The position numbers and the translations under genes were made by a program. Under the pieces are notes generated by a model. The model ran no database searches. It saw only the letters and a list, made by a program, of their open reading frames with translations, and had not been told where the DNA came from. 64,000 nt of DNA from SAR324 cluster bacterium (GTDB lineage Bacteria > SAR324 > NAC60-12), in the NCBI GenBank assembly GCA_028281495.1, contig JANQJU010000088.1, positions 18,515-82,514 of the forward strand, in the 5' to 3' direction. This document shows positions 1-9,426 of the stretch, one piece after another (position 1 is the stretch's first letter; the number at the start of each line of letters is the position of its first letter).

Positions 1-725
1 TCTGGTTCGCAGAGCACCTGCAATTCCGGGATGACAGCATTGTTGGGAAGCTGGAGCAACATGCTTACCATATCCGCAAGCTGTTCCGGTTGGATCATGG
101 TTGCCGGAGGAAGGGGTGAATGATTGACGACCATCTCAGTATTCACAAAGCCTGGACACAACGCCGTCACACGAATGCCGTCATCCCATCCATTGATTTG
201 CGTAGAATAAGAAACGGCCATCGCCGCAAATTTGCTCATCGCATACCCGACCGAACGACCTTTCACTCGACGCCCCGACATTGAAACAACATGAATCACC
301 CGACCGCAACCCGATTGGCGCAAATGAGGAAAAGCCAAACGCGTCAGACGTAACGGGGCTTTGGCGTTGACTTCCCACATATCATCCAAGAGTTCTTCGT
401 GATCTACTTCAAACGGCACCTGGTGCAACACGCCCGCGTTGTTGACCAGTCCATCGATGCGTCCAAACTTTTGGAAAGTCGCCTCCACCCATTTCGAAGC
501 GGTTTCTTTTTTGCGTGCGTCATAGGGATGCCACAACACTTGTTCTGGACTCATCGTCTGAAGTTCGACATCACGCTTTTCGAGGTCCCGGCAGCTCAGG
601 CTAAGAGAATACCCTTCTTTGTAGAGTCGAACCGAAATATTCCTCCCGATACCGCGATTGGCACCTGATATCATAATGACCCGCTGCTCTTTAGGCAGCA
701 ATGGATTGGTATTGGATTCCAGCAT
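1..725 (-). CDS. SDR-family oxidoreductase (3' end outside window)
   Basis: Reading leftward from an ATG at 725, the frame stays open to the window edge, giving about 241 residues without a stop. The N-terminal Rossmann signature SGANRGIG is near residue 20. NNAG follows, then a serine in HVVSMSG and YAMSK, which is the catalytic Tyr-x3-Lys. These are the hallmarks of a classical short-chain dehydrogenase/reductase using NAD(P)H. The substrate cannot be read from the sequence. The C-terminus, which usually carries substrate specificity, is missing because of the window edge and not through damage. The gene starts 36 bp beyond the stop of the glutathione peroxidase gene on the same strand, so the two may be co-transcribed. 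Confidence 0.85.
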   Translation of the reverse strand, partial: MLESNTNPLLPKEQRVIMISGANRGIGRNISVRLYKEGYSLSLSCRDLEKRDVELQTMSPEQVLWHPYDARKKETASKWVEATFQKFGRIDGLVNNAGVLHQVPFEVDHEELLDDMWEVNAKAPLRLTRLAFPHLRQSGCGRVIHVVSMSGRRVKGRSVGYAMSKFAAMAVSYSTQINGWDDGIRVTALCPGFVNTEMVVNHSPLPPATMIQPEQLADMVSMLLQLPNNAVIPELQVLCEP

Positions 726-761
726 GAGTATCCTTCAAAAGTGGACGTGTCGCCCAATGTT

Positions 762-1337
762 TTAAGGAGATTTCTTAAGCTCGGCTTCGATTGTAGAACG
801 CAGTGTGGCATCCGAGGGTTTCGTGCTAGACGGGTAGCGTCCGACAACTTCACCTTTTTTGTTAACTAAAAACTTTTCGAAATTCCATTTGACCTCTCCT
901 TGGAAGTCATCGGGGGCATTGGTCGTCAAAAAACTGTAAATGGGTTGTTTTTCAGCTCCCAGAACTGGGTTCTTCTCAAACAAAGGAAACTGAACTTTTT
1001 TTGCTTCACAAAATTGGTGAATTTCTTGATTGCTACCCGGTTCTTGTGCTCCGAAATCATTAGAAGGAAAGCCCAACACTTCCAATCCTTGATCTCGGTA
1101 GGTCTCATACAGTTCTTGAAGCCCTGTGTATTGAGGTGTGAATCCACAAAGTGAGGCTGTATTGACCACCAAACTCACTTTGCCATTATATTGGTTCAAA
1201 GAAACTTCCTCCCCTAAGAGGGTGGTTGCATCGTAATCATACAAACTATCGTGCATCACGTCATTACTCCCGGCATAGGTTAACATTGCTGAAAATGAAC
1301 AAAGAAAAACGAATATTAAAAATCTCATCTTTTTCAT
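762..1337 (-). CDS. Exported glutathione peroxidase (Cys type)
   Basis: This is a thiol peroxidase that would reduce hydroperoxides, probably in the periplasm. I place the start at the ATG at 1337, which gives 191 residues, because it yields a clean signal peptide (MKKMRFLIFVFLCSFSAML, cleavage near TYAG). The frame also runs upstream to a TTG at 1367 that would spoil it. The family motifs are present: NTASLCGFTPQY with the peroxidatic Cys in place of selenocysteine, FPSNDFGAQEPG with the catalytic Gln, and KWNFEKFLV with Trp and Asn. Length is normal for a bacterial GPx plus a signal sequence. Bacterial Cys-GPx proteins often use thioredoxin and not glutathione, so the name does not fix the donor. 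Confidence 0.9.
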   Translation of the reverse strand: MKKMRFLIFVFLCSFSAMLTYAGSNDVMHDSLYDYDATTLLGEEVSLNQYNGKVSLVVNTASLCGFTPQYTGLQELYETYRDQGLEVLGFPSNDFGAQEPGSNQEIHQFCEAKKVQFPLFEKNPVLGAEKQPIYSFLTTNAPDDFQGEVKWNFEKFLVNKKGEVVGRYPSSTKPSDATLRSTIEAELKKSP

Positions 1338-1438
1338 AACGGCATTTCCCCAAGTGAGTTTTTTCAATAACTGAGGTTTCTCAATTTATGGCCCACCCTC
1401 TTTTCGGGGACGCCAATAGCCTAAATACGCAAGCGATT

Positions 1439-4400
1439 TCACTTGTTTTCAACTTTGTAGATTCCGTTCCAATCTTCAGGCGGTAGCTTAGCAAAGATTT
1501 GACAACGTTGAATGAACTGGGAAGCCACTTGATCTTCTGGAATCCGCTGAATGTACTTCCAGAATTGAACCTCTGCTTCCTTCCACATGCCTTGCTGGTA
1601 GGCTCGAAACGCTTTTTCGAACAAAGGGTAATGTTCCTGTTTTTTATCTTTCAGGATTTCAGAATCAAAGTTGTAGATCTCATAGATCTCCGTGGATTTG
1701 TTTTTTCCCTTAACCTGCACCTCATCGATAAAACGAATCAGCAGATCTTTATTATCTTGTACTGACGTGTAGGTGTCTCCTGTGATTAGAAACGGGCAAC
1801 CGTAATACTTGGTCAGAGCTTCAATACGGGATGCAATATTAACCGCATCGCCCAACGCTGTTGTGTCAATGCGATCTTCAGAACCGATCACCCCTAGCAT
1901 GACTTCTCCCGTATTGATGCCAATCCCAATACGCAATACCCGATGTCCCCGTTTGGTGCGAATGGAGTTGTAGTCTTTCAGCAAAGCAAACATGTCCATA
2001 CCCGCCGACACGGCATCGGCTGGAGACTGATCGAATAATGCCATGATCGCATCCCCAATGAATTTATCAACGAACCCGTTGTGTTTGCGAATTGGTGCTT
2101 CCATGCGGCGTAAGTAAGAATTGAGAAATCGGAAGATTTCTTCGGGAGTCATCGTTTCGGACAACGTTGTAAAGCTCCGGATGTCCGAAAACAAAATGGA
2201 CAATACCTCTTGCTGCGAAAGTCCGGTTCCTAAAGTCTCGATCCCCCCCTGGCTGAACCTTTCGGTAAACTGACGCGGAACAAATCGCTCAAAGGTTCGC
2301 AACGTGGCTTCGGTCTGTTGTCGAGCTTCCTGTTCTCGTTCGTAGATTTGCGCATTGTTGATTGCCACAGCCACTTGTGTGGCAAACATTTCCACAATTT
2401 CTCGGTCACGTGTACTGAAAACCGAACTGGCATGGTGGTTGTCGAGATACAACACTCCTTTTATCGTATTTTTCAGCATGATCGGGATTGCCAACACGGA
2501 ACGAAGATCTTTCAGTTTGATGCTCTGGCTGGCTTCCCACCGTTTTTGATTGCGTGCATCGCGGGTAACAATCGAAGATTTGGTGTGGATGGCTGCTCGG
2601 ACAATCGATTTGCTAAACAAATATTCATTGACCGGAATCAGATCGCCTTGCGCATTGCGGGTCAATCGTAAGGCAGGGAGGGTACCCGCTCCCCATCTTT
2701 CATGGTCGTCTCCCAAGATGAACAGATAACCATGTTCTGCTCCAACAATCTGCATGGCTCCGGCCAAGACCATTTCCAGCAAGTTTTCTATTTCCAACGT
2801 CGACGAAATCTGTCGATTGATTTCCATCAGTTGTGCCATTTCTGCATTGCCCCGCAAAAATGAAGAAAGTTGACTGGAGGAATCACTGGAATGGACTTCC
2901 CAAGTCATCAGGTCCTCTTTATAAATTTCGTAGTAACCTGTGACTCCAATATCCAGCATATGCGCCAATAACCGATTGGCTTCGGTGACATATTTGTCAT
3001 TTTTGGTTTGAATCCAGCGAAGTTTGTTAAGCGTGTAGTCCCAATGTGCTTTCAACAACGGCGATTGCAATCGTTCCACAATGGGTTGGGCTTTTTGTTC
3101 CAGAGCAACTGCGGCATCTCCCGGTTGATTCAACGCGAGATGGGCCATGCCCTCCTGAATATCAAACTGGGCTTCCACATAGGGATCGGGACGCAACGTC
3201 ACGGCTTTGGCTGCATGTTCTAAATAAAACAAGGCCGATTCCGGATCTTCTTGCTGCAATGCCACCTGAATCCTCGCGTGAAGAGCGGGGAGCAAAACCA
3301 AGTTTTGTTCAGATTTTTCCTTGGCATTAAGCAGTTCTTCGAAAGTTTCCATTGAAACCTTCGCATCCCCAATCATTCCATGAGCAAATGCAGTCCGGAG
3401 TTTGAGAAAACTGAGAACCACAGGGCTTATTGCCATTTTGCTGATATCTACCGATTCGGCCACACTGAGTACATCTCGAAAATTCCCTCGCTCGACATCC
3501 AAGGTCATCTTAGAAAACAAACGCCCATATACAGCACCTTCGAAGTTTCGCTCTTCTAAAAACTGACTGTATTTCGAAATCATCTCTTCCGCTTCATCAA
3601 ATCGTCCCAAATAGCCAAGCATGACGCCCAATACCGTCATCGATGGAATGATCTGAAAGAACTGGTTGTAACGGGCGGCCATTTCGATGCCTTTGTAAAG
3701 CCAATCGGCTCGCTCCGCATAGGTTTTGTCACTGGCCGCTCGTCCCATCATGTTGTAAGTGCGAACTACATGCACCTGATCTTCAGGTTCGGTTGCCAAA
3801 GCGAGCGCTTTTAATCCATAACGGAACATTTCTGGTTTGTTTCCTCGGTAAAAATTAAAGATTGCTCGCAAATGATAAAATAAGATTTTGTGTGTTTTAT
3901 TATCACCCACCCATTTTTCTAACGCATTGACCTCCTCCCACAAGGAATCATACTGATGGGATTGATTGAGCGTGTGGGTAATTGCTTTGTAGCGGACTTG
4001 AAACTGCTGTTCCGGTGCCACCTCCAACGGTTCCATTTTCTTGAGAGTTTGAAGGGCCAGCTGGTAATAAATCTCAGACTGTTGATTGTTAGCGTTGCCG
4101 TCATCGGTCAACTCACCTGCTCTCATGTAAGCTTCCAGAGCATGAGAACTGTATCCGGAGCGGCCCCAATGGTAGGCGACGTCATAAATCGCTTCGGAAG
4201 AATTCGGCAGGATGAATTCTTCAAGATGCATTGCAATCCCCCGATGGGAACGCTGTCGGAGTTGCATTGGGAGTTCGTCTAACAATCGTTGACGTAAATG
4301 ATGGTCCCGGAAAGCATATAAACGTTTGGTATCAACCGACAGCACCCCCATTTGCAGCGCGTTATCAAGAATTCGTAACAACTCGGCTTCTGTTACATCT

Positions 4401-6343
4401 TCAATCACGGGTGGGATTTGGCTTAGGGCGCGCAGCGCAGACCAAGTGAAAGCACGTTGAAATACAGCTCCCCGTTTTAAGATTTCTCGATCTTTGAGAG
4501 TCCAGTTTTCCAACGGGTCGTAGGTCGCGAGGCTTTTACTGTAATGCCTTAAAAACGAATGGATCTTACTGACCTCGGCATGCCAAACTCGCTCTGAAAA
4601 GTAGATTAGTTTTTGGTCAATCATCCGTCGAAGCAGTCCCAATAATTGAGACGGATTTCCTTGCGTCGCACGGTACAGGGGTTCGAGCAATTGGTGAGCT
4701 TCATAAAGCTTATAAGAGAACAAGCGTTGCAACAACTCAGCAAACTGTTTGTCAACCAACGGCCCCATATTGAGATAGTGCAGGGTGCCACATCCCTCAT
4801 AGTGTTGAATCCAATCTCGGTATTCCTGGGGCATTTCTTCTTGCACATAAGAGAGAACAAACAAAACCGGAAACTTCTTCAGCCTTTCAGAACAATTGAG
4901 CAAGGCTTTGGCAAACAGCTTCTCGACAAAATGGAAATTGTCCACAAAGATGGTGAGGCTTCCTTTGGACTCCGAAACTTTTTGTAAAAACAGGAATAGC
5001 ACTTCTTTGTAATCATCATCTTTCCATTGATCCACTTTTCGGCTCTGATCCGATTTTTCTACCCACGAACGCAGTTCTGGAACCAACTCCACAAACAAAT
5101 CGAAACGATGCCCAAAGGTTTCTCGAACATGCCCGATCCATTCTTCCTGTTGATCTTCTTGAGCGCTACGCAGATAAGGCACCACGTTGTGCAGTAATCT
5201 TTTGATCAAACGGAACGGAAGTTCGTACTCTTCCTTGCGGATGGAGACGAACAGGACCTTTCCCGGTTCCGTTTGCAATGCATTGTAGTTTTCTTCTAAG
5301 AAGCGCGTTTTCCCGATTCCCTGTATTCCTTCTACCAATACCAAACCGCCCCGACCTGAACTGACGGTTTTTTCATAGATATCTCGAAAACTTTTGTTCA
5401 GACGTTCTCGTCCTACGAACGGCGGAACCTGAGGAAAGCTCTCCCAGTGATCTTCATCACCCAATGAAAAAGACACCTCGCATGTTCCCAGTTTTTCCGC
5501 TTGCCGCGAGTATTTTTCGAGATCTTTGAGCAAGCCAAGCGTGGTCCGGTACCGATCATCGGGATCTTTATTCAAGAGTTTCAAGATCATGGTTTCCATC
5601 AACGTTGGAATCCCTTTACGTCGTTCCGATGGAGGCTGTGGTACTTGCGCCACATGCTGATGGGCAAGCAGCCCAGCATCCTCACTCACAAACGGAACGT
5701 TTCCGGTGAGGACGAGGTAAATGACAATGCCTAAGGAATACAGGTCGGCGCGATGGTCAATTGCCTTATGTAAGATTCCGGTTTGCTCTGGAGCCATATA
5801 GGCTAGAGTGCCACCGATTCGATTTTCAGCTGACCCACCCACCAGTTTTGAGAATCCAAAATCGAGCAATTTGATACTTGGGGTTTCTTGCGTATCATCA
5901 AATAGAATGTTGGACGCTTTCAGATCATGATGCACCAAGCCTTTGTTGTGGATGAACACTAAGGCTTCGGTTAGCAAACGGAACAAGGCCAATGCCGATT
6001 TTACGGAAAGGGGACCTTTTTCTCGCAAATGTGCCGATAGTGCAGGAGCCTCCACATGTTCCATCACCAATCCATAAAGATCCCCATCATTGAAGAAATC
6101 CACATATTGAATCACCGTGGGGTGATGGAGTGATTTCAGTGTTTCCGCTTCATTCCGGAACCGAATCACTGCTTCCATTGGAACTTTCTTTTTTCGGATA
6201 TCGACGAGCTTCACCGCCTTCTCTTCTCGTGCTTGACGATCCCAAACACGGAACACTTGCCCCATTCCTCCTTCTCCCAGAAGTTCTCGAACCTCGTAGC
6301 GGTTCACCAAGGTCTGTCCTAAATACGACGAATGCTTCAGCAT
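1439..6343 (-). CDS. Giant Ser/Thr kinase - AAA ATPase - TPR - GAF - adenylate/guanylate cyclase
   Basis: This is a single polypeptide of about 1,634 residues. Residues ~15-285 form a Hanks-type kinase: glycine loop GEGGMGQVF, HHDLKASNILF catalytic loop, LDFGFSK and AYMAPEQ. An AAA_16-like ATPase follows around 315-650 with P-loop VEGIQGIGKTRF. Next is a long helical TPR-like stretch, a GAF domain (~1165-1320), and a class III nucleotide cyclase (~1365-1540) with LFSDIRSFTTLSE, FIGDAIMALF and a GDAVNIASRIE segment. The first metal-binding Asp is visible. The layout resembles cyanobacterial and deltaproteobacterial multi-domain kinases, which are presumed cytosolic sensors. I prefer the ATG at 6343 because GGAGA lies about 8 nt upstream; a TTG at 6358 is the longer option. 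Whether the product is cAMP or cGMP is not settled here. Confidence 0.9.
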   Translation of the reverse strand: MLKHSSYLGQTLVNRYEVRELLGEGGMGQVFRVWDRQAREEKAVKLVDIRKKKVPMEAVIRFRNEAETLKSLHHPTVIQYVDFFNDGDLYGLVMEHVEAPALSAHLREKGPLSVKSALALFRLLTEALVFIHNKGLVHHDLKASNILFDDTQETPSIKLLDFGFSKLVGGSAENRIGGTLAYMAPEQTGILHKAIDHRADLYSLGIVIYLVLTGNVPFVSEDAGLLAHQHVAQVPQPPSERRKGIPTLMETMILKLLNKDPDDRYRTTLGLLKDLEKYSRQAEKLGTCEVSFSLGDEDHWESFPQVPPFVGRERLNKSFRDIYEKTVSSGRGGLVLVEGIQGIGKTRFLEENYNALQTEPGKVLFVSIRKEEYELPFRLIKRLLHNVVPYLRSAQEDQQEEWIGHVRETFGHRFDLFVELVPELRSWVEKSDQSRKVDQWKDDDYKEVLFLFLQKVSESKGSLTIFVDNFHFVEKLFAKALLNCSERLKKFPVLFVLSYVQEEMPQEYRDWIQHYEGCGTLHYLNMGPLVDKQFAELLQRLFSYKLYEAHQLLEPLYRATQGNPSQLLGLLRRMIDQKLIYFSERVWHAEVSKIHSFLRHYSKSLATYDPLENWTLKDREILKRGAVFQRAFTWSALRALSQIPPVIEDVTEAELLRILDNALQMGVLSVDTKRLYAFRDHHLRQRLLDELPMQLRQRSHRGIAMHLEEFILPNSSEAIYDVAYHWGRSGYSSHALEAYMRAGELTDDGNANNQQSEIYYQLALQTLKKMEPLEVAPEQQFQVRYKAITHTLNQSHQYDSLWEEVNALEKWVGDNKTHKILFYHLRAIFNFYRGNKPEMFRYGLKALALATEPEDQVHVVRTYNMMGRAASDKTYAERADWLYKGIEMAARYNQFFQIIPSMTVLGVMLGYLGRFDEAEEMISKYSQFLEERNFEGAVYGRLFSKMTLDVERGNFRDVLSVAESVDISKMAISPVVLSFLKLRTAFAHGMIGDAKVSMETFEELLNAKEKSEQNLVLLPALHARIQVALQQEDPESALFYLEHAAKAVTLRPDPYVEAQFDIQEGMAHLALNQPGDAAVALEQKAQPIVERLQSPLLKAHWDYTLNKLRWIQTKNDKYVTEANRLLAHMLDIGVTGYYEIYKEDLMTWEVHSSDSSSQLSSFLRGNAEMAQLMEINRQISSTLEIENLLEMVLAGAMQIVGAEHGYLFILGDDHERWGAGTLPALRLTRNAQGDLIPVNEYLFSKSIVRAAIHTKSSIVTRDARNQKRWEASQSIKLKDLRSVLAIPIMLKNTIKGVLYLDNHHASSVFSTRDREIVEMFATQVAVAINNAQIYEREQEARQQTEATLRTFERFVPRQFTERFSQGGIETLGTGLSQQEVLSILFSDIRSFTTLSETMTPEEIFRFLNSYLRRMEAPIRKHNGFVDKFIGDAIMALFDQSPADAVSAGMDMFALLKDYNSIRTKRGHRVLRIGIGINTGEVMLGVIGSEDRIDTTALGDAVNIASRIEALTKYYGCPFLITGDTYTSVQDNKDLLIRFIDEVQVKGKNKSTEIYEIYNFDSEILKDKKQEHYPLFEKAFRAYQQGMWKEAEVQFWKYIQRIPEDQVASQFIQRCQIFAKLPPEDWNGIYKVENK

Positions 6344-6672
6344 AGAGTCTGTCTCCAAATATTATTTGAGTTGAGGAGGTTTTTTACATGTACCTCGCAT
6401 CACGACACCAGTTTTTCAGAGCACGTTACGTCCGATGCGTACACGAAAGGATATTTCTTTGACAACGATTTGAAGCCCTAAGTTTAAGTGTAAAACGTAG
6501 GAAACACAAGGCAGGTACAATCTGAGAGAGTATGGGCCTCATCTTGCTTTACAAAGATAAGCCCCCTCGACCTTGAATTCGGTTGAAAAGCGCTTGAGAG
6601 AAGTTCGAGGGACCGTTACGATTCAAGTAATCCTTTTTGTGATGTGTATCGTTCAATCGAAGGGAACGCTCT
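6344..6672. promoter_or_regulatory. Divergent intergenic region with a leader inverted repeat
   Basis: This 329-bp region separates the giant kinase gene from the divergently read 407-aa gene, so it should hold promoters for both. I see no convincing sigma-70 pair. A near-perfect inverted repeat is present: CCCTCGACCTT at 6564-6574 and AAGTTCGAGGG at 6601-6611 pair at 10 of 11 positions around a 26-nt loop, about 60 bp before the plus-strand start. It could be a leader hairpin or an operator. Confidence 0.4.
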
Positions 6673-7896
6673 ATGGCAAAAGAAACTTCATCAAATGGAA
6701 AAAAAGGGAATGTGTCCTCGACCAGACCGCCAGTAAACGCCCGAATTTTTGGCTCAAAATTAGCGGAACGACTGCCTGTGAACGGATTTGGCAATCTGTC
6801 GATGCCTCAAGAAAATTTGATCAGTGTTCCTGGAATTACGGAGCATTGGAAAGGCGAGGTGGAACGTCGCACACATGAAGTGAAACATTGGGGGGGACGC
6901 TCAATTCAACAACGGCTAATGGGACTAGTGCAGCGCAAAAAGACATCTTCTGCCTTTCAAGGAGCGGATTTGAAAGATAATGTCCAATTGAAGGATCCCT
7001 TTGATGCCAAAGCACGGCTAAGCTTAGCACAGAAAATTGCCAAGAAAGACGTGGTGTCTTCTGATATCAATCGTAATATGCTGCTGCAAGCAACCGTTGC
7101 TTTGGAACAAGCGGAGGAACTGACCCCTGAAATGCTCACAAATTACCACAAAATCCAATCAGTCTATTTCACCCGTGTATTGAATCACTGCATGGATCTT
7201 CGAAAGCAATTCCCCGACTTAGAATCCTTAGATACTGTTGATAAAATCCGCGTGAAAAATGCGAAACGTACCCAAGGAGCCATTCAAGAATATCAAGCTT
7301 ACATTAAATCCGAATCCTCGAAAGCGCTTCAGGCACTGAAAATTCCCACACACAAATCCAAGATCGATTCACAAAAAAAGAAAAATGAAGTGCTGCAAAG
7401 CTATATGAATGCAATCAAAGTATTGAAATTCTTTCCGTTGTGCCTTCCGATGACTCACAAACTGAGTCAGTTGGTGATCAAATTTGATCCCAATCATCCC
7501 ATCGGGTATTTTCTGCAAGCACGAGTGCACAAAGCGGAAGCAAAGTATCTGACAATCCAATTCACCAACGATTATAACGAAACTGTAGTCCGAAAACGGA
7601 TCTTGGGGCATCTCAACCAAATGGTGCAATCTTATAAACTCGCAATGGACAAGATCTCAGGGAAATACGATGGGCTGCACTTGGAATTGCTAGACGAATT
7701 CGTTTCGGCCGTCACAAAATTTTATTCTGATGTGAGCAAGATTATTGGGGCGAAGGCGAGTCCCCAATTTCTCTCAGGAACTTATAAAGTCTTGATGGCA
7801 GCTTCCAGCTCGGATGCTGCCGGTACCACGCGCATCGAAGAATTATTGAAAAAAACTCAAGGAGTGATGAATCAGTGGGGGGTGCCTGTCAACTGA
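6673..7896 (+). CDS. Unknown 407-aa protein, helical, no signal peptide
   Basis: I do not recognise this protein. The ATG at 6673 follows an AAGGGAA segment about 7 nt upstream. The first ~110 residues are basic and Gly/Ser/Asn-rich and probably disordered. From about 120 onward the sequence is mostly amphipathic helix, with many Lys/Gln/Leu residues and patterns such as ALEQAEELTPEMLTNYHKI. This recalls a TPR- or tetratricopeptide-like superhelix without clear repeats. No membrane segments, cysteines in motifs or catalytic signatures stand out. It is divergent from the giant kinase gene and convergent with the ferredoxin reductase gene. A role as substrate or partner of the neighbouring kinase is possible, but only location suggests it. 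Confidence 0.75.
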   Translation: MAKETSSNGKKGNVSSTRPPVNARIFGSKLAERLPVNGFGNLSMPQENLISVPGITEHWKGEVERRTHEVKHWGGRSIQQRLMGLVQRKKTSSAFQGADLKDNVQLKDPFDAKARLSLAQKIAKKDVVSSDINRNMLLQATVALEQAEELTPEMLTNYHKIQSVYFTRVLNHCMDLRKQFPDLESLDTVDKIRVKNAKRTQGAIQEYQAYIKSESSKALQALKIPTHKSKIDSQKKKNEVLQSYMNAIKVLKFFPLCLPMTHKLSQLVIKFDPNHPIGYFLQARVHKAEAKYLTIQFTNDYNETVVRKRILGHLNQMVQSYKLAMDKISGKYDGLHLELLDEFVSAVTKFYSDVSKIIGAKASPQFLSGTYKVLMAASSSDAAGTTRIEELLKKTQGVMNQWGVPVN

Positions 7897-7923
7897 CAGT
7901 TCGTGAATGATCAGGGGATGGCA

Positions 7924-9321
7924 CTATTTGCCAAGCGCTTCCAGCATTGCCTCAATAGTCGTAAATTTTTCGCGTGGTTTTCCTTTCTTTTGTCCCGCCT
8001 CGGTTTCTAACGAATCCAACTTTTGCCAATCTGAATAGGTCACGTACCGCACTTTTCTGCTACGTAACAAATCTTCAATAGCTTCTGGTCTGAATTTTTC
8101 GGAAGTTTCACTGGGACGTCCATTATAATCGTCGAGGAGGTGTTTGATAGTATCCAATGCATCGTGCTTATTGGTTCCAATCACACCAGTCGGCCCACGT
8201 TTCGCCCACCCCACCACATATTCTCCTTCACACCATTCTTTGGTTTCCTGATCGATCACTCGGCCTTCTTGATTGGGAATAATCCCTTTCCAGTCGTCAA
8301 ACGAGACATCTGGCAACGGCACTCCTAAATAGCCAATAGAACGAAACACCAAGTCGACGGGAAGGTCTTCGGTGCGTTCCGTTGCCTTGGCCCGAATGCG
8401 GCCGTCTTGTTCGATCAGATCGTTGTGGACTAACTTGAGTCCGGCCACCTGTCCGTCTTTACCATAAATTTCGACAGGAGAACGCTTGAACCATAGGTTG
8501 AGCTGACATGGCTTGTTACCCGGTTCATGTGGCATATGTTCCATCACCTCCATGTTATGAACGATGCACCGATCGTGAGTCGTATCGAGAACTGTTTGAC
8601 TGGCCACATCCAATTCCAATTCAGATTTGGCAATCACGGTGTCTGTTTTTTCGAGATGCAGGAGTTCGCGCGCTTCCACTGGGGTGAAAGCAGCTTGTAC
8701 CGGCCCCCGACGGGCGATGAGGTATATTTCTTCTACTTGATTGTGCTTCAAAGCTTGCCATGCATAATCCGCTATATCGGTTGCAGCAAGCTCTTCAGGG
8801 GTTTTGGCCAAAATGCGTCCCACATCCACGGCCACGTTCCCGACACCAATGATCGCGACTCGCTTCGCCGAGAGATCAAATTTCAGATGTTGAAAATCGG
8901 GATGTCCATTGTACCATCCCACAAATTCAGTGGCCGAATGACTCCCCTTCAGATCTTCGCCGGGAATACCCATTTGCCGATCAGTTTGTGCTCCGACGGC
9001 ATAGACCACACAATCGTAATGCTGGAACAACTCTTGTTTGGTAACATCTTTTCCAAATTCCACGTTCCCCCAGAATCGAAAATGGGGTTTCAAAGCCGTT
9101 CTTTCATAGGTTTTACAAACCGCTTTGACCGGTTGGTGATCAGGAGCGACTCCCCCACGGACCAGACCGAACGGAGTGGGCAAGCGATCAAACATGTCCA
9201 CTTCGACCGAAACGACTTTTTGTTTCAAAAGACCTCCAGCGGCGTAAAACCCGGCAGGTCCGGAGCCGATGATTGCAATTCGCAAAGGTCGCTGTTCTGT
9301 CCCAATCGTTTGTTGTTCCAT
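7924..9321 (-). CDS. fprA: FAD-dependent ferredoxin/adrenodoxin-NADP+ reductase (FprA type)
   Basis: This 465-residue flavoprotein would shuttle electrons between NADPH and ferredoxin in the cytosol. The FAD-binding motif RIAIIGSGPAGFYAAGGLLK is at residues ~14-33. It is followed by DRLPTPFGLVRGGVAPDHQ, a strong signature of the adrenodoxin-reductase/FprA family. The NADP Rossmann site is AIIGVGNVAVDVGRIL near residue 160, and the late motif YVVGWAKRGPTGVIGTNK near 370 is also family-specific. Length matches the family (450-480). The start ATG at 9321 is preceded by GGGGGA. No ferredoxin or P450 gene is adjacent, so its partner is unknown. Confidence 0.93.
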   Translation of the reverse strand: MEQQTIGTEQRPLRIAIIGSGPAGFYAAGGLLKQKVVSVEVDMFDRLPTPFGLVRGGVAPDHQPVKAVCKTYERTALKPHFRFWGNVEFGKDVTKQELFQHYDCVVYAVGAQTDRQMGIPGEDLKGSHSATEFVGWYNGHPDFQHLKFDLSAKRVAIIGVGNVAVDVGRILAKTPEELAATDIADYAWQALKHNQVEEIYLIARRGPVQAAFTPVEARELLHLEKTDTVIAKSELELDVASQTVLDTTHDRCIVHNMEVMEHMPHEPGNKPCQLNLWFKRSPVEIYGKDGQVAGLKLVHNDLIEQDGRIRAKATERTEDLPVDLVFRSIGYLGVPLPDVSFDDWKGIIPNQEGRVIDQETKEWCEGEYVVGWAKRGPTGVIGTNKHDALDTIKHLLDDYNGRPSETSEKFRPEAIEDLLRSRKVRYVTYSDWQKLDSLETEAGQKKGKPREKFTTIEAMLEALGK

Positions 9322-9426
9322 AGGTTCATCCCCCGAATGTGTTTAATTTTATTTTTAAAATCGTGAACGCATATTTCAGACTAGTGCTTGAATTCATGTT
9401 TCGTGAGCGACAGATTTCCCGACGGT

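Noticed and set aside
7880..7900. CTGTCA-AC-TGACAG palindrome at the stop of the 407-aa gene
   Set aside because: The 6-bp stem with a 2-nt loop and no U-run is too weak for a terminator.
8527..9366. A 279-codon frame opposite the ferredoxin reductase gene
   Set aside because: It is antisense to a strongly conserved gene, and its composition is that of a mirror frame.
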